A DNA stretch of 64,000 nucleotides from Choristoneura fumiferana (lineage: Eukaryota > Arthropoda > Insecta > Lepidoptera > Tortricidae). The position numbers and the translations under genes are program-made. Below, one piece after another: positions 12,810 to 24,300 of this stretch (within the stretch, counting starts at the first letter, position 1; every line of letters starts with the position of its first letter). The stretch is taken from positions 12,480,734-12,544,733 of the forward strand of contig NC_133481.1 in NCBI RefSeq assembly GCF_025370935.1. The letters are read 5' to 3'. The notes beneath the pieces are model-generated. The model was given only the letters and a program-made list of their open reading frames with translations, did no database searches and was not told the origin of the DNA.

Positions 12810-13020
12810 CAATTAGCCGTTACCCGCGACTTCGTTTGTGTAGAATTCGGTTTTCACTTCCCGCTGGAACTATGCAATTTTCCGGGATAAAAACTACCTT
12901 ATGTCCTTCCTCGGGACTCAAACTATCTGTGTACTCAATTTCATCTAAATCGGTTCAGCGGTTTAGACGTGATGAAGTAACAAACAGACTTACAAACTTT
13001 CGCATTTATTAGATTAGTGG
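12810..13020. repeat. Dispersed repeat, second copy of the 2770-3010 type
   Basis: Shares TAGCCGTTACCCGCGACT, AATTTCATCTAAATCGGTT, GGTTTAGACGTGATGAAG and a CTTTCGCATTTATTAG end with related copies. It lies in gene A's long intron. No coding function is seen. Confidence 0.6.
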
Positions 13021-14339
13021 GATAGTGGGAAGTGGGATAACAAACGACAGAATAATAATAGAATCATGATTTCTGACTCGCAGTGATTGCATAAAGAGTA
13101 ATTTCGAATATTTGACAATATTATTATTAATAGATAGCCTGGTAGTGAAATTCTGGCTATCGGGCCAGGGTAGCCTCTGCAGGACGGAACTCTTCGACGA
13201 TTAATGGTATGTAGGTTTAGGATGACAATGTACCTACATCTACCGATCAGATCTGATCTCAACTACCGTTCAGAGTACAGCCAGAAAAAAAGCTTGTATT
13301 AAAAATGAATAAAATCTTTATTAACTTTACATCTTATTTGACAAATAGGCTAATTAAACACAGAATAAATGAAAATAATACACAAAGGTACCTGAACTAG
13401 GATAAAATAAAAACCAGTGTTTCAGGTGTAATAGGACTTACAATGCTAACATAAATAATCAAATGCAAAATACAACAAATGATAGATCTTATTAAACAGA
13501 TATTAAATAAAAGGCAAGTTTTAAAACTTTTTTTGGATCTAAAATAAGCACTTAAAAATAAACTTAACACTATTTTAACCCTCTTTTTTTTAAGACGGTT
13601 AATATTTTTTCTCAATCTTCGTAAGACATTTGTAGAAGAGCTTCTTGGATTTTTTTTGTTTTATTATAATTAAAAGAGTATAAGCCTAATTTAGCTTGTA
13701 ATCTATTGTACAGTAGTGGTGCCAGGAATACGTTAAATCTGGAGGAGACGGCATGTTTTTTGTTTATATTAGGAGGGCAAACTAAATCCTTACGCCTTTT
13801 TTCTGTAACTTCGTTGTTTAAGGGAAGTGCAGCGTGCTGTTTAAGAACTGTGCTCATTATAAATAATTGTCTAACTGTTAGTACATTACAAGATTGATAT
13901 AGAATGTCCGTAGGGTAAAGAAAAGTGCGATTTGTGGAAACTTTTAGATTTGCTCGCTGTGCTCTCTCAATGGTTAGTAAAACCGATTTATACGTGCCAC
14001 CCCATGACGTAATACAGTAAGTAAAATGACTCTACCATAGTACAAAAACTTCTAATTTTATTCGTGTAAGATGGACGAGTAGGCTTGATTTCGGACGAGT
14101 AAATCGTTGGGAGCGAGAATTTGAATTTAGACTGATTTAAAATCTACTCTAAATTTAAAGCGACCGTTTGCGGTCCTACGAGTATGTTATTAATTTTATT
14201 AGAATGCTCTCTTACTTATACAATACAATAAAACCGTGATAATTTAACTTCTGTCGTAGCGTGTCTGATCAGCTAGAATTTCTATACATTTTAACTGTTT
14301 AGGTGCTGTACTACTCTTTTACTATTTGTGTGATACAGC

Positions 14340-14690
14340 TTTATCTACCATCAGGCGACCGTGTGCTTGTTTGCCATGGACTGGGTAAGTATAAAAACTT
14401 GATTAGGGTCTTGGGCATTTTCACTTTAAATAGCGCTAATTTTTTTTCACAATTAGGGAATTTTGGGTTCTGACTCGTGAGAGCAATTTTCTTTAAAATT
14501 TTTATGTGTCCATTTCTTAACGACCCTTTTAAACTGTATGAAAAAAAAGTCACAAAACTGACAAAAAAGTTAGGGACATTTTTTTTCTCCATCCGAATCA
14601 ATAGTGCTCGTGATTCTTAGTAAGGAGAACCCAGAATTACCTAATTGTAAAAAAAATAATTAGCGCCATTGAAAGTGAAAATGCCTTCTT
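14340..14690. repeat. Diverged repeat shared with 21470-21710
   Basis: CAATAGTGCTCGTGATTCTTAG followed by AAGGAGAACCCAGAATTACC is matched at 21630-21690 by an almost identical string, and both copies have an upstream block with GTCACAAAACTGACAAAAAA or its inverse. It appears to be a dispersed element of unknown class. Confidence 0.5.
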
Positions 14691-15204
14691 AGCTGAGTAT
14701 TAGTTATAGTCCGGTAAATAGTTTATAAGTTGTGCTAATATTGTTTTAGAGTAAAAAATAAAGCCAATAAGGAAACGGAAGAGCCAATTACGGAATCCGG
14801 AATACAAAATTACCATAGGGAAACAAGTTTTTACTTGCATTTGAAGTACTAGTTGCGAATCACGACTATTTCTATTTCATAAAGGACGAATACGACATTA
14901 ATAGTATAAACAACCAACTTTAACTATGCTATTTTAGACTTGATAATAGTGGGCGCGCAAATTAGTGCCTGATTTATTTGTGTTGTATGTGATGAAACCA
15001 TACTTATTTTGTACCTCCAACCCCTATGTTTATAAAAGTTACAGGCCTTAAGCCGAGTAAGAAATTTTGGGTAAAATACAATTAATTTGTTGGATGGTGC
15101 CAAAATTACGGATAGAGGCGATTACTTTTGAGTTATATATGTACTCTGTGCTTTTGAGCTAAAATGGACCTATACACATGTTTACATAAATATGAAGTCA
15201 CGAA

Positions 15205-15329
15205 CCTTCAGAACGAGACTGACACAATCGGAATTATTCTCATTTCAAAAATAAATTTTGTGCAAAAGGAAAAACCGGTTTAGTTTTGAAATGAGAATAA
15301 TTCGAATTGAGTCAGTCTCGTTCTGAAGG
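15205..15329. mobile_element. Short palindromic MITE
   Basis: CCTTCAGAACGAGACTGAC at the left is mirrored by GTCAGTCTCGTTCTGAAGG at the right, and inside these GAATTATTCTCATTTCAAAA is mirrored by TTTTGAAATGAGAATAATTC. Arms are about 45-50 bp with an AT-rich loop. No open frame. Confidence 0.75.
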
Positions 15330-16077
15330 CACATCAACGAGGGATGGAAGGAAAGCCATCATCAATTGTACAGAAATATTTTATGACCCTCAATTTCCAG
15401 TATTTTACGTGTCAGATTAATGTATTCCCTTAGTTAACTCTACTTTTGATTATGTTTGACAATGAAAATTAGTTAAGATATTATTTTAACTAATCATTAA
15501 TACGACTTTTATTAGATAATTTTCTAAATGAAGATAAAACTCAATTTAATATTATTTTTGGTTATAATGTTTGGAGCTTAGAAGTTTTCAAGCTGAATTT
15601 AAATAGAACACCTTCGACAGACGAACTCCAAGTGTTCAGTCCTATTTAATCCTCAAAAATAGATCGTGCACTGGCTCAGCGTTGACTAACCAGAACGTGT
15701 CATGGGTAGTTCTGCATGAACAATAGTTAAAATAAACATAAACATTATACAAAGTAGAGCGCAGCATGTACAGATAAGGGTCAGCCCTGCCGTATACCTA
15801 CGCACTTCAAGATTCAACACTATTAACTTTCAATCAAACCATAGTACGGACGGAATTCAATAAAGTATTAGCTCACAAAATAGTGATTAGGTATCACCGT
15901 AACGCTCATATATTTTTTTTAATTTTGCTTTTATCATCGAGCGCATGATACGAGTTCAACTGTAGATAACTAGTGAAGGCAGTTCTTTATAGAGGGTGCT
16001 ATTTGTTTACGAGCTAACTAACGGATAATTAACGCTGATAATGCCCCATACAGCGATCGTGTTAACACAAGGCTCAC

Positions 16078-16201
16078 CTCTATTAAAAATACCCTCTCGG
16101 ACGGTGTAATTCAAGTCTTCGAAGGAAATGTTAAGTAGAGAGTCTTCCGTTAGAGACGTCGAAGCGGTCTCTAAGGACATTGATTGGTTGTCACTTGCCA
16201 T
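16078..16201 (-). CDS. Gene A, first coding exon (ABCG half-transporter N-terminus)
   Basis: The start codon at 16199-16201 is in a strong context (CACCATGG). The exon encodes 41 residues beginning MASDNQSMSLETASTS, then NISFEDLNYTVREG. The pattern FxDLxYxV just upstream of the nucleotide-binding domain is characteristic of ABCG half-transporters. It ends AGAG before donor GTGAGC (phase 1) and joins in frame with the Walker A exon at 2279-2396. No signal peptide is present, as expected for a cytosolic N-terminus. A start further upstream in this frame is not supported by another ATG. Confidence 0.85.
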
Positions 16202-16470
16202 GGTGAAGAACTGCACTTAACTTTAAAGCACGGAACTAAACTTCAATGTTTCCATAGTTTTGAACACAAAGAGTCGTAGTGTACGTAAACAAAGGGAGAC
16301 GCGTGTACGCGCCAGTTGCGTGCATGACGCCCGGGCGCGCGTGTGATGGACGGCGGACTGAAGCGCAAGCGCAAGCGAGCGCGGCTCGCAACTACCGCGA
16401 TATCGGTCGTTCCCCCACTACCGACTTGCATGTGGTCGCCAGCTGACAACGACTGATTGCCAGACAGATA
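16202..16470 (-). promoter_or_regulatory. Candidate 5'UTR/promoter region of gene A
   Basis: Immediately upstream of gene A's start codon the sequence becomes unusually GC- and CpG-rich (for example CGCGCGTGTGATGGACGGCGG and GCGCAAGCGAGCGCGGCTCGC on the plus strand) against AT-rich surroundings. This suggests the 5' untranslated exon or core promoter. No TATA box or initiator is claimed. Confidence 0.35.
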
Positions 16471-17439
16471 CACATACAGAACCTGATGCAATATTCAATG
16501 TACTCTGTGGATGCAGCTACTGATGGGTGCTGCTACTTCCGTTTAGCCTGTTGTGAAGAGAGAAATGTAGAGAGCATTAGATATGATGACACACAAAGGG
16601 TAAGGTACATTGGGTGTAACAAAGAACTTGCCACACAGAACGCCGTATCAGTTGATGAAATGTTCATTGAGTAACTTTTTGCAATTGTTTTGGATCAGCT
16701 CAGTGAAGAAACATGCTTTCAGACAGTCAGCTGTTGATCAGCTGGAACACAAATTTGACAATGCGTGCACTTGGCACTGTCACAATGCCACAATACAAAG
16801 GTCTAGGTAGGTGCAGTCGAAATCAGATAAATAAAAACAATCATCGTAACGCTCCTTAAGATATGGTCATTTTAAGTATCTAATTCGCTAACGATTCAGT
16901 TCCACGCAGGCTGGAAATGGTCGCACACGTACCTCGATCCAAGTCATTGAAAGAGCAACAAGGCTGGTAGGGTCCTTACTGCTAAAAGGTATAGTATAAG
17001 TCATAAACATGCAGGTAACAGTGATAGGTAGTCCATCGAAGCAGATGAAATACTCACTCTGGATACCCGTACACAACAATAAACATAAAATGTATTTCTT
17101 TGAGTATTTAATGCATAGGTATACCTACCTCTTACGCACTACTTATTTGCATATCACTTCAGACATTTCAAATAAGATTAGTAATCAGCTGTGCCTTGAA
17201 AGGAAAAGTCATTAGCTTATCTGTTGTATTGTACGAGTAGTTATTTGGTGATTTTCAAATCTTGCTTTTTATCAGAACATTGTAAAACTTTTTTATTAAG
17301 TCGGTAGAGCTGCAAGACTAGCTGAGTGATCGCCTTGTCGCGTACCAATACTATATACTTATCGATACAAAGAAATAGGTAAAGAATATAAACACCTAAG
17401 TTTAAAAAACTAAAAATCCTCTTTAATGGCAAACCGGCT

Positions 17440-17720
17440 TAACTGTTCCATCATTAGATCCTGAATCCCAGTCAGGGTCAAAGTGAAACCTAAGACTATT
17501 CTAACAAGCTTAAATTCGGCTAAGTTACATGTTCTGCCTTGGAGTTCCAGTGCCTGCCTTACTGCTCCCTCACCAGATCCTAAATAAGGTAGCATTCTTG
17601 GCCAAAGTATCTACCCCTAAGATGATTATAACAAGCCCAAATACGGCTAGGTTACTTTGTTCTATCCTGGAGTTTCAAGTTTCTGGAGTGCCAAGCTTTC
17701 GGTTCCATCATCAGACCATC
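17440..17720. repeat. Imperfect tandem repeat, about 120-140 bp unit
   Basis: Three related starts are seen: GTTCCATCATTAGATCCTGA near 17444, GCTCCCTCACCAGATCCTAA near 17563 and GTTCCATCATCAGACCATCT near 17702. Between them AACAAGCTTAAATTCGGCTA and AACAAGCCCAAATACGGCTA are equivalent. The plus-strand frame 17529-17825 is a by-product of this repeat. Confidence 0.7.
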
Positions 17721-18363
17721 TCGATGGTAATAAGATACGTATTATTGAATTATCATAAGACTATGCATAAATGCAAAGTTTCGCGTCTATTGGTATTCCA
17801 CAGGAAGTGGATGAAAATGATGTGAAATGTGTAAAAAAACATTATAAATTAACCAGAAAATAAATGATGAAAATAAAGTGATGCTGATGATACTAGGATT
17901 TCTTAGACCTTTTATTTTCTAGTTCTTGGCGCAGCCAATTATTTTAAATGAAAGCGTTTAATTTTTTTTATCTATTCTTATTTTGTATAGGCATGGTCGC
18001 CCTAACTTATCATACAAGTAACTCCACTCCACTTCACTTTTTCATACATGTTGCATAGAAAAGTGGATACTTATGTGAGTGTACCGACTATACCTAGAAC
18101 TATTTTTTAATTAAACACCTCTTCTTCTGCATGGTTTATAACCATGAGTTAAAATATGAGGTGAGTTACCATACTATTAAATTCTATTCCATTTTCAAGC
18201 GGAGCTCTACGCTTCTTTAGGCGTAAGAGAGAATAATGCCCAAGTAACTCTACGGTTAGTTGTCTAGTACAGTTGAATTACTAGATGCTGCAGTTGGACT
18301 AAAGCAGCTTCTTAGTTATATACACGTGAGGTTGTCGCCGATACAAGCAATATGCGTTTATGT

Positions 18364-18501
18364 ACAGTCGCCATCAAATATTTCTGAGCGGCCAAGATGG
18401 TCAAAAATATCTGAACATGCACTCTATTATTAAGGTATTCGAGTTCATGTTTCGATATTTTTGATCACCTTGGCCGCTCCGAAATATCTGATGGCGACTG
18501 T
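18364..18501. mobile_element. Palindromic MITE (ACAGTCGCCATCA ends)
   Basis: ACAGTCGCCATCAAATATTT with GAGCGGCCAAGATGGTCAAA at the left is mirrored at the right by the complement ending TGATGGCGACTGT. Arms are about 60 bp. It directly abuts a family I MITE at 18510. Confidence 0.8.
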
Positions 18502-18509
18502 GGCAGCAA

Positions 18510-18614
18510 GGCTACTACAAAACTAGAAACTCGAAGTTCGTATCGTACCGTCCCTCTCGCTGTGTCAGAGGAACCGCACGACACGAACTTCGAGTCTCGA
18601 GTTTCGTAGTAGCC
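18510..18614. mobile_element. Palindromic MITE, family I, third copy
   Basis: GGCTACTACAAAACTAGAAA ... GAGTTTCGTAGTAGCC matches the ends of the copies at 831-948 and 1112-1386. At 105 bp it lacks part of the centre (no ACTATTTA), so it is an internal deletion derivative. Confidence 0.8.
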
Positions 18615-20416
18615 CTGCAGTAAACTATTACGCTACTGTTAAATACTGAAAGTGGCCAGTTGCCATACTACAATGGCAGCATCTGGTCGAGGAAGCCGAA
18701 GGTTAGAACAAGTCACGTGCATTTTAAGAGCCCTAGTAGTCCACCAAATAGGTTAAGATTATAACAGGCAAGTATTAACCTTTTCCACGCCAATGACTCA
18801 TAATATACGCACCGCCGGTTCGACGCCAACGACCTATATTACGTCCAGTACTTCAATGCAAAACCAACCTTTGTCAAATTGTGTTAAGGTTCAATTTCAG
18901 ACATTGCAATATAGAAGCCTGGCGTATGGGTGATGTCTTTTGTATTTGACGTGGCGTGGCGGTGAAAAGGTTAATAAAATTTGCTGAATTTTTGATCCTT
19001 TTTTTAAAATAGTTATGCGCATTTGGCATTATTATATATTTTATTATGCGTGAAGTAGTTACACAACATCTCTCAAGGTCTGAAGTCTAACGAACAGTTC
19101 TGATGTTGAACAGGTCTGATGTTGTGAGTTGTGGTGTTTGATTGTTGCCTTTTATGGAATAAATAATTATGTGTAGGAAATGTTCTGTTATGTATTATAA
19201 GACGTTTTACTGCTATTTATTGCAATGACGACTAGTGGATAGTCATTTTAGACACGAAGACATTAAAATTTATAAAACAAATAATTCAATTCAATAGTAG
19301 GTATATTTGACCTAAGTCTGTACACAATAGTAGGTAGGTATGTATGTAAACTCTTTATTGCACATAAAAATAAAGGAGAGAGGAACACAGTAATAATAAC
19401 ATAATCAATAACAGAACAAAACAGAAACCTTTACCTTTATTTAATACGGAATAATAGTACCTATAGTGTTATAAAATTACTTTCAACATTAAAATTTTGA
19501 AATAAATCGTTTTTTAATAGGCAAATAATAATATGTTATTTGAAACATGAGAATTGACTACTTTATTGCTACAGTATTTATGGGCTATTGTTAATTAGCT
19601 CCGACTACTTTAGCATAAACTCTGGTTTTGTCAAATATAATACTCGTTTTTTTTAAACTTCACGTATTTGTATAATCCTTTATCCATGTTAAGAGGCTAG
19701 GTAGGCCAATTGCATCAGATAGCTTTAGATGCCCGAAGGTCAAACCGCCAAGTAACAGGTACCCCCTGGGCGGAGCACCGTCGCCTTGGTGGATGGGGAG
19801 AGATTGTGCTAACGTGAAAAACAGGTAAAGACAATATGAACAAATGTTTCAAATTTGGAACTTGTGCGAAAGTGTCCGGAGCCGTTATCGTTTAGCGTGT
19901 TTTGCAGATGAAGAATAAATAATAAGCTTTTTCTACTCGCGTACTACAATGTGCTGCTAACGATACCGCTATCGGTAATCCAATGAGGTGCATTGTGTGA
20001 TCGCAACTTTGACATTTAATTGTAAAACGTTTCACAATTTTCTTTTTCGCACTACAAATGACGGGATTTAAAACAAAAAAAAAACTTCAACCATTCTGTT
20101 TTATTTACTTAATTATTGTTAAATCGACTTAAAAGATTAATTAAAATATGTTTACATAACCAATTATTGAATTCATAATGAATACTTACATAACGGACAA
20201 TAAATGAATATAACAGTTATTATTAAATTTTAATATTTCAACATTATTTAATTTGGCTGTATTTGAAAAAGGTCCCGGGTCCATACGAAGATTGTAATTA
20301 GTGAAAAAAAAAACGTTTCAAAATAGCGGGATTAGTTTTGCTTTTGCACGGAGTTCTTGAAAATTACAAGAAATAAAAGAGTTAATCACTATTTAAACGA
20401 CTTTTTATCCGTAAAA

Positions 20417-20480
20417 ATGTGTGACTTTGGTGAATTCAGTGATGCAGAAATGATGACAAAATTCATTTATTGTCCGTTAT
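20417..20480 (+). CDS. Possible small first exon, unknown product
   Basis: An ATG in a fair context (GTAAAAATG) opens 21 codons, MCDFGEFSDAEMMTKFIYCP and one more residue, ending directly at a consensus donor GTAAGT. It looks like a first coding exon, but no downstream exon was recognised. It could belong to a transposon or an unannotated host gene on the plus strand. The product is not recognised; a chance match is quite possible. Confidence 0.25.
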
Positions 20481-20536
20481 GTAAGTATTCATTTTTTATT
20501 AATTGTTTATGTTTGAGCTCGTAGAAAGAGTAATGT

Positions 20537-20660
20537 ATGCAACTATTCATAATCAGCCATTGAGACACACATGCGTATCTAGTTATTTATTAAGTATTTA
20601 TTTATTTACATTATCATAAACTGCACTCGTGTCTCAATGGCCTTTACTATGATACAGTTG
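20537..20660. repeat. Imperfect inverted repeat
   Basis: TGCAACTATTCATAATCAG with CCATTGAGACACAC at the left is mirrored by GTGTCTCAATGG and ATGATACAGTTGCA at the right. The arms are about 35 bp with several mismatches. Probably a decayed MITE. Confidence 0.5.
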
Positions 20661-20850
20661 CATAAATAACTATTGTATTTCTGTTTGTTCGAATTAGAAC
20701 TAAAATATAACTCACTCCCTCCCCTTATGTGTTCATGTCATATCTCATACATCTGTCACTCACTAGCTTCCAATGCAACTCGAGGACGGCTAGCAGCCCA
20801 TTAGGATTTTAGGCATTATTAGCCTTTTTCAATTCTAACGCTCTATAAGT

Positions 20851-21070
20851 AGGAATTTCCTTGCTCACCCGCGACCTTACGATAGCTAAGCTTATGCAAA
20901 ATATGCGTGTTCATGCAGTTCCTCCACCTCCACCCTGTAAGAACACACACAAATCACACAAACCCATCTTCACCCACACCACCACACTACACTGACGCGT
21001 TTCGAACTCAATCTCATCAGAGCTCATCTTCAGAGTAACACAACCGTACACCAATACACCGTAGCGTAGC
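20851..21070. mobile_element. Diverged copy of the 52286-52703 TIR element
   Basis: GAATTTCCTTGCTCACCCGC, CCTCCACCTCCACCCTGTAA, GACGCGTTTCGAACTCAA and AGCTCATCTTCAGAGTAACA all match, in reverse orientation, the element at 52286-52703. The far terminus is not clear. No coding frame. Confidence 0.7.
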
Positions 21071-21299
21071 ATTCATTTTAAATGCATGTTTATTTCATTT
21101 TAACCTTTTCCTTTTTCAGAATTAGGTAATTATTATTATTTTAAAATTTATGACGGTGGAAGCATTCTACACTTCCACTGAACGTAGATTTAGTTTAGAT
21201 ATAGTTAGTGTTTAGTATTGTAACTAAGGGGACCCATATATCCCTGTATTTTTATTATTATTATTTTTTGTATTTTTTTCTTTAATTGTATAATATAGT

Positions 21300-21460
21300 T
21301 GTAATTATATTATTATGAAAAATGACTTTCTGTCAAGTTTCTTGCGGCGCATTCTTCTTGGCAATGATGGTCTTTCCGAAAACGCTGGTAGTTTAAAAAA
21401 TGACGTGTAAAAGTGCCCATTGCGGCGTATTTACTGAATAAATCATTTGAATTTGAATTT
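21300..21460 (+). repeat. Non-LTR 3' tail (AATAAATCATTTGAATTTGA end)
   Basis: AAAATGACTTTCTGTCAAG, GGCGCATTCTTCTTGGCAAT, GATGGTCTTTCCGAAAACGC and the terminal AATAAATCATTTGAATTTGA are shared with 29745-29895. The run ending in a simple TTTGA repeat is typical of LINE 3' ends in insects. Confidence 0.6.
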
Positions 21461-21469
21461 AACTTTGGG

Positions 21470-21710
21470 TTCCCTTTCCTCAGAATCATTTTAGCACTAT
21501 TGATTTGGACGAAGAAAAAAAAAGTGTCCCTGACTTTTTTGTCAGTTTTGTGACTGTTCATTCAGTTTATACGGATCGTTACAAAATGGACAGCTAAAAA
21601 TTGTATGGAAAATAGAGAATTATTTTATTCATCAAAGTCAATAGTGCTCGTGATTATGAGTAAGAAGAACCCAGAATTTCCTAAGTCTGAAAAAAAGTAA
21701 AGGGTTACAC
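21470..21710. repeat. Diverged repeat shared with 14340-14690
   Basis: Contains GTCAATAGTGCTCGTGATTA and GAAGAACCCAGAATTTCC, equivalent to strings at 14600-14640. Class not determined. Confidence 0.5.
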
Positions 21711-22768
21711 TTAAGAAGAAAATGGCCCAGGAATTCATTCTTTACACACCGCCCGTTTGCTGAACTCTGTTCTTACGTTAACGTAACCAAGTCGGAAAAT
21801 GCAAATACTTCATTGCAATACATAATCATTCTTAACCTACAGGCAACTCTTTATGCAGTCTTTTCAGTGCATCAAGTTTGTTAACAGAAGTAAATGAGCA
21901 TTAACGTTGTAAGTACATAATTATAAATATAGAAACTGGGAATGTTTACTAAAAAACTTATGATTGAAAAAAAGGAATATTCATAAAGTTAATACATATA
22001 GGGGAGGTTCATTTCAAACAATTTAAGAATTAAAGGAATCAATTTGGTACTTATTTATTTCTTATTGCTAATGTACTCGACACAAACAAAGTCAACTATA
22101 ATGAACTTTTACTAACGACTGAATTATAATACTTGGCATTTAATTAAGTAATTACTAAAATAAAAACATTAATTATAGCACAGAAATATCTCCTACAATA
22201 ATATACACTTAAAAATAAATAATGCCAGTCGTATGAAAATTGAGTAAAGTACCATTTATTAATTTTATCAGATCTCATAAAGTCATAACATCTTCGGAAT
22301 GTTAAGATTAAATATATATATGTTACTTAAATAACTAAGAACTAAGCCGTAGATTATAATAAAAAATAGATCATACACCACTGGGCTTAAATCAGGTTAT
22401 AATTTTTTTTATTTACTGAAGTTCAGAACAGCATTTTATTGCTCTTACAACAGTGTAAGTAGGCAATATTAAACTTATTTTAAGTAAAAAAAAATACTAC
22501 ATATTTATGAAGATCTCATTATCACAATTCTATCATAAGTTCATATAGCCTTTCATTTTCTAGAGTTATGCCAATAAACTCGCCAACGTTAGATGATTTT
22601 ACTTTGTCTAATTTCAAATAATAATATTTTAATCATCCATGATTGCGTAAATTTAAGTTTTATGCCAGGAGAATCTAAAAACCTTGTAAATTTAAGTAAA
22701 AGTAGGCGTTAACGCTAAATAATGTAAAAAAATCTATCCCACTATTTTACACGTAGGTATCCATCGGG

Positions 22769-22873
22769 ACTACATGCAACAGGCGGCGCGGATAGCGATT
22801 TTCGCGCGGTCAGCGCGTCGACAGAGCTATCAACACAATAAATCGCTTGCCGTGCCGCCTGTTGCGCGTAGTT
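22769..22873. repeat. GC-rich imperfect hairpin
   Basis: ACTACATGCAACAGGCGGCG with GATAGCGATT is mirrored by AATCGCTTGCCGTGCCGCC and TGTTGCGCGTAGT. Probably a small MITE; GC content is far above its surroundings. Confidence 0.55.
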
Positions 22874-23052
22874 GTATAAGGCAACTTACCACACGGCTTA
22901 AGAACGTCGTCCCTTTTCAATGTATTGCTTGAGTAAGAGATGACGCGCTAAAACCGCACGGTTAGCCGCATAGTGCGTACGTAGCCTAAAGCTTGCGCCG
23001 GGTATTGGAAAGGGATAATCTATCTGCGCATGTAGCGTTTACGCATCCAGTG

Positions 23053-23238
23053 CCCTTAGTGTAAGTTTTCGGTTACAAAATACGTCTCGATCGCGTTCGC
23101 GTTAAAATCTCAATTATTATGGAAACACGAACATCGCAAACGTTCCGCTAGAGGCGCTGTTCGTGTTTCCATATTTAAATTGAGATTTTAACGCGAACGC
23201 GATCGAGACGTACTTTGTAACCGAAAACTTACACTAAG
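23053..23238. mobile_element. 190-bp palindromic MITE, family II, copy 1 (near gene B 3' end)
   Basis: CCCTTAGTGTAAGTTTTCGG at the left is mirrored by CCGAAAACTTACACTAAG at the right; inner arms contain CGTCTCGATCGCGTTCGCG. Copies of about the same length are at 29901-30090 and 57699-57888. This copy starts 78 bp past gene B's stop codon, so it is probably in the 3' untranslated region. Confidence 0.85.
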
Positions 23239-23316
23239 CAGGTATATTATCTAGGTCCTCTGTATGTGTGTATACATTTTTATATGGAGTTTCGCTATTA
23301 CTTCTTAACTATTTCA

Positions 23317-23471
23317 TCATCTTTTGTTGAGCCGGTACCATAGAGCAACGCAGGTCAACATGTGCATGAGAACTGTCGTGCAAAGTATAAGGGTCATATT
23401 TCCACCGACATCGATGTAGCTCATGTCCATTTCTTTCAGGAACTTAGTAGGTGTTCTGTAGTGACAGTACT
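23317..23471 (-). CDS. Gene B, terminal exon (ABCG, last membrane segment and stop)
   Basis: The exon follows acceptor TATTTCAG, begins in phase 1 and encodes YCHYRTPTKFLKEMDMS, a conserved extracellular segment of ABCG proteins, then the sixth membrane helix (MTLILCTTVLMHMLTCVALW) and the short cytosolic tail YRLNKR before TGA at 23317-23319. The paired cysteines around this loop (HCAKEYCHY across the junction with the previous exon) resemble the disulphide-bearing loop of the family. Polyadenylation signal was not identified with certainty. Confidence 0.92.
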
Positions 23472-24116
23472 CTGAAATACAAATAAAATTGTATGCAAAA
23501 TATGATTAATCTTAAACTAAACACGTTCTAAAGCGATGTTTACTACAACTGGAGTCGTTACAAATATGTAGGAGAATTTTTTTTTGAAAAAGTCTAAATA
23601 GTACACTTTAAAAAGAAAAGATTTGCAATCAGTAACAAAAAAATGTTGCTTGTAACATAACTTGAGTTACTACTAAACTAAGGCCTTCCTAATTAGTAAT
23701 TTTTGGCTATACGTCAAGTAGCCAAACTAGTTCAGCTATCTTTTTTAAGCCATTTATTTATTAGGACTAGTATAATGTAGTATTAATACTCCCAATTAAT
23801 GTTAAATAAAATAACGTAACTGGAAGGCTTCTTCGTGGCAATTTAATATCAATGCTGGAAACGCCATCGAATGCTTAAAATGTTTCTGGCATTAGACATA
23901 CCTATAGGTGCGTTAGAGTTATAAGTTATTAGCCAGAAACTGTGGTACAACGTTGATGTATGTAAGTACAGTCACCAGCACCAATATGTGACACAACAAA
24001 GCGTGCATAAATATCTATTTCTAGGGCAGGTAGGACGTATACAGATATTTTTGCACGCTGCACTGTGGCAGGTATTAATGCAAGTGCTTGTACCTTTACC
24101 AATATGAATATCTCAC
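23472..24116. other. Gene B intron with MITE-like hairpin
   Basis: A GT-AG intron of 645 bp. Its left part has nothing recognisable. At 23967-24081 it carries a hairpin with ACCAGCACCAATATGTGACA and AAAGCGTGCATAAATATCT opposed to AGATATTTTTGCACGCT, related to the copy at 51867-51978. Confidence 0.75.
23967..24081. mobile_element. Hairpin MITE (CAGCACCAATATGTGACAC), copy 1
   Basis: The left arm AAAGCGTGCATAAATATCT pairs with AGATATTTTTGCACGC on the right. A second copy with the same start is at 51867-51978. Both are in gene B introns or flanks. Confidence 0.6.
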
Positions 24117-24300
24117 CTTTTGCACAATGTATATTGGTTCGGTTGAACCCATAGACCGAATGCACAGCGACGTGGAACCCAGCTCTGAAGTAGGAGACAT
24201 AATGCAGCCAACGGAATGCAAACGGCGTATCTGCCAAGGACAGGCAGAAGCCAAAAACGGAGAACAGGCACGCCAATATAGGTCCAATGAACACCGCGAT
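24117..24300 (-). CDS. Gene B exon: fifth membrane helix and start of extracellular loop
   Basis: Starts in phase 0 after TTCTTTACAG. Encodes IAVFIGPILACLFSVFGFCL (membrane helix) followed by DTPFAFRWLHYVSYFRAGF, a well-conserved ABCG stretch, and SVYGFNRTNIHCAK, ending AAAG before donor GTGAGA (phase 1). 184 bp. The cysteine in NIHC is at the conserved position of the loop before the last helix. Confidence 0.92.

Larger units (their letters stand above)
2397..16077. other. Gene A first coding intron (13.7 kb), repeat-rich
   Basis: This is a long intron between the N-terminal exon and the Walker A exon. It holds dispersed repeats near 2770-3010, 4718-4870, 4870-5220 and 12810-13020, a long palindrome at 5445-5766, a 10-bp minisatellite at 7911-8037, a TIR element at 9601-10387, an open retroelement fragment at 12288-12660 and a hairpin at 15205-15329. 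No further exon of gene A and no other host gene was recognised. Confidence 0.7.
16471..23052. other. Region between gene A and gene B, no host gene seen
   Basis: About 6.6 kb separates gene A's N-terminal exon from gene B's terminal exon. It contains an imperfect tandem repeat (17440-17720), adjacent MITEs (18364-18501 and 18510-18614), a possible small plus-strand exon (20417-20480), a diverged TIR-element copy (20851-21070), a LINE-type tail (21300-21460) and a GC-rich hairpin (22769-22873). The rest is AT-rich with nothing recognisable. Confidence 0.6.
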
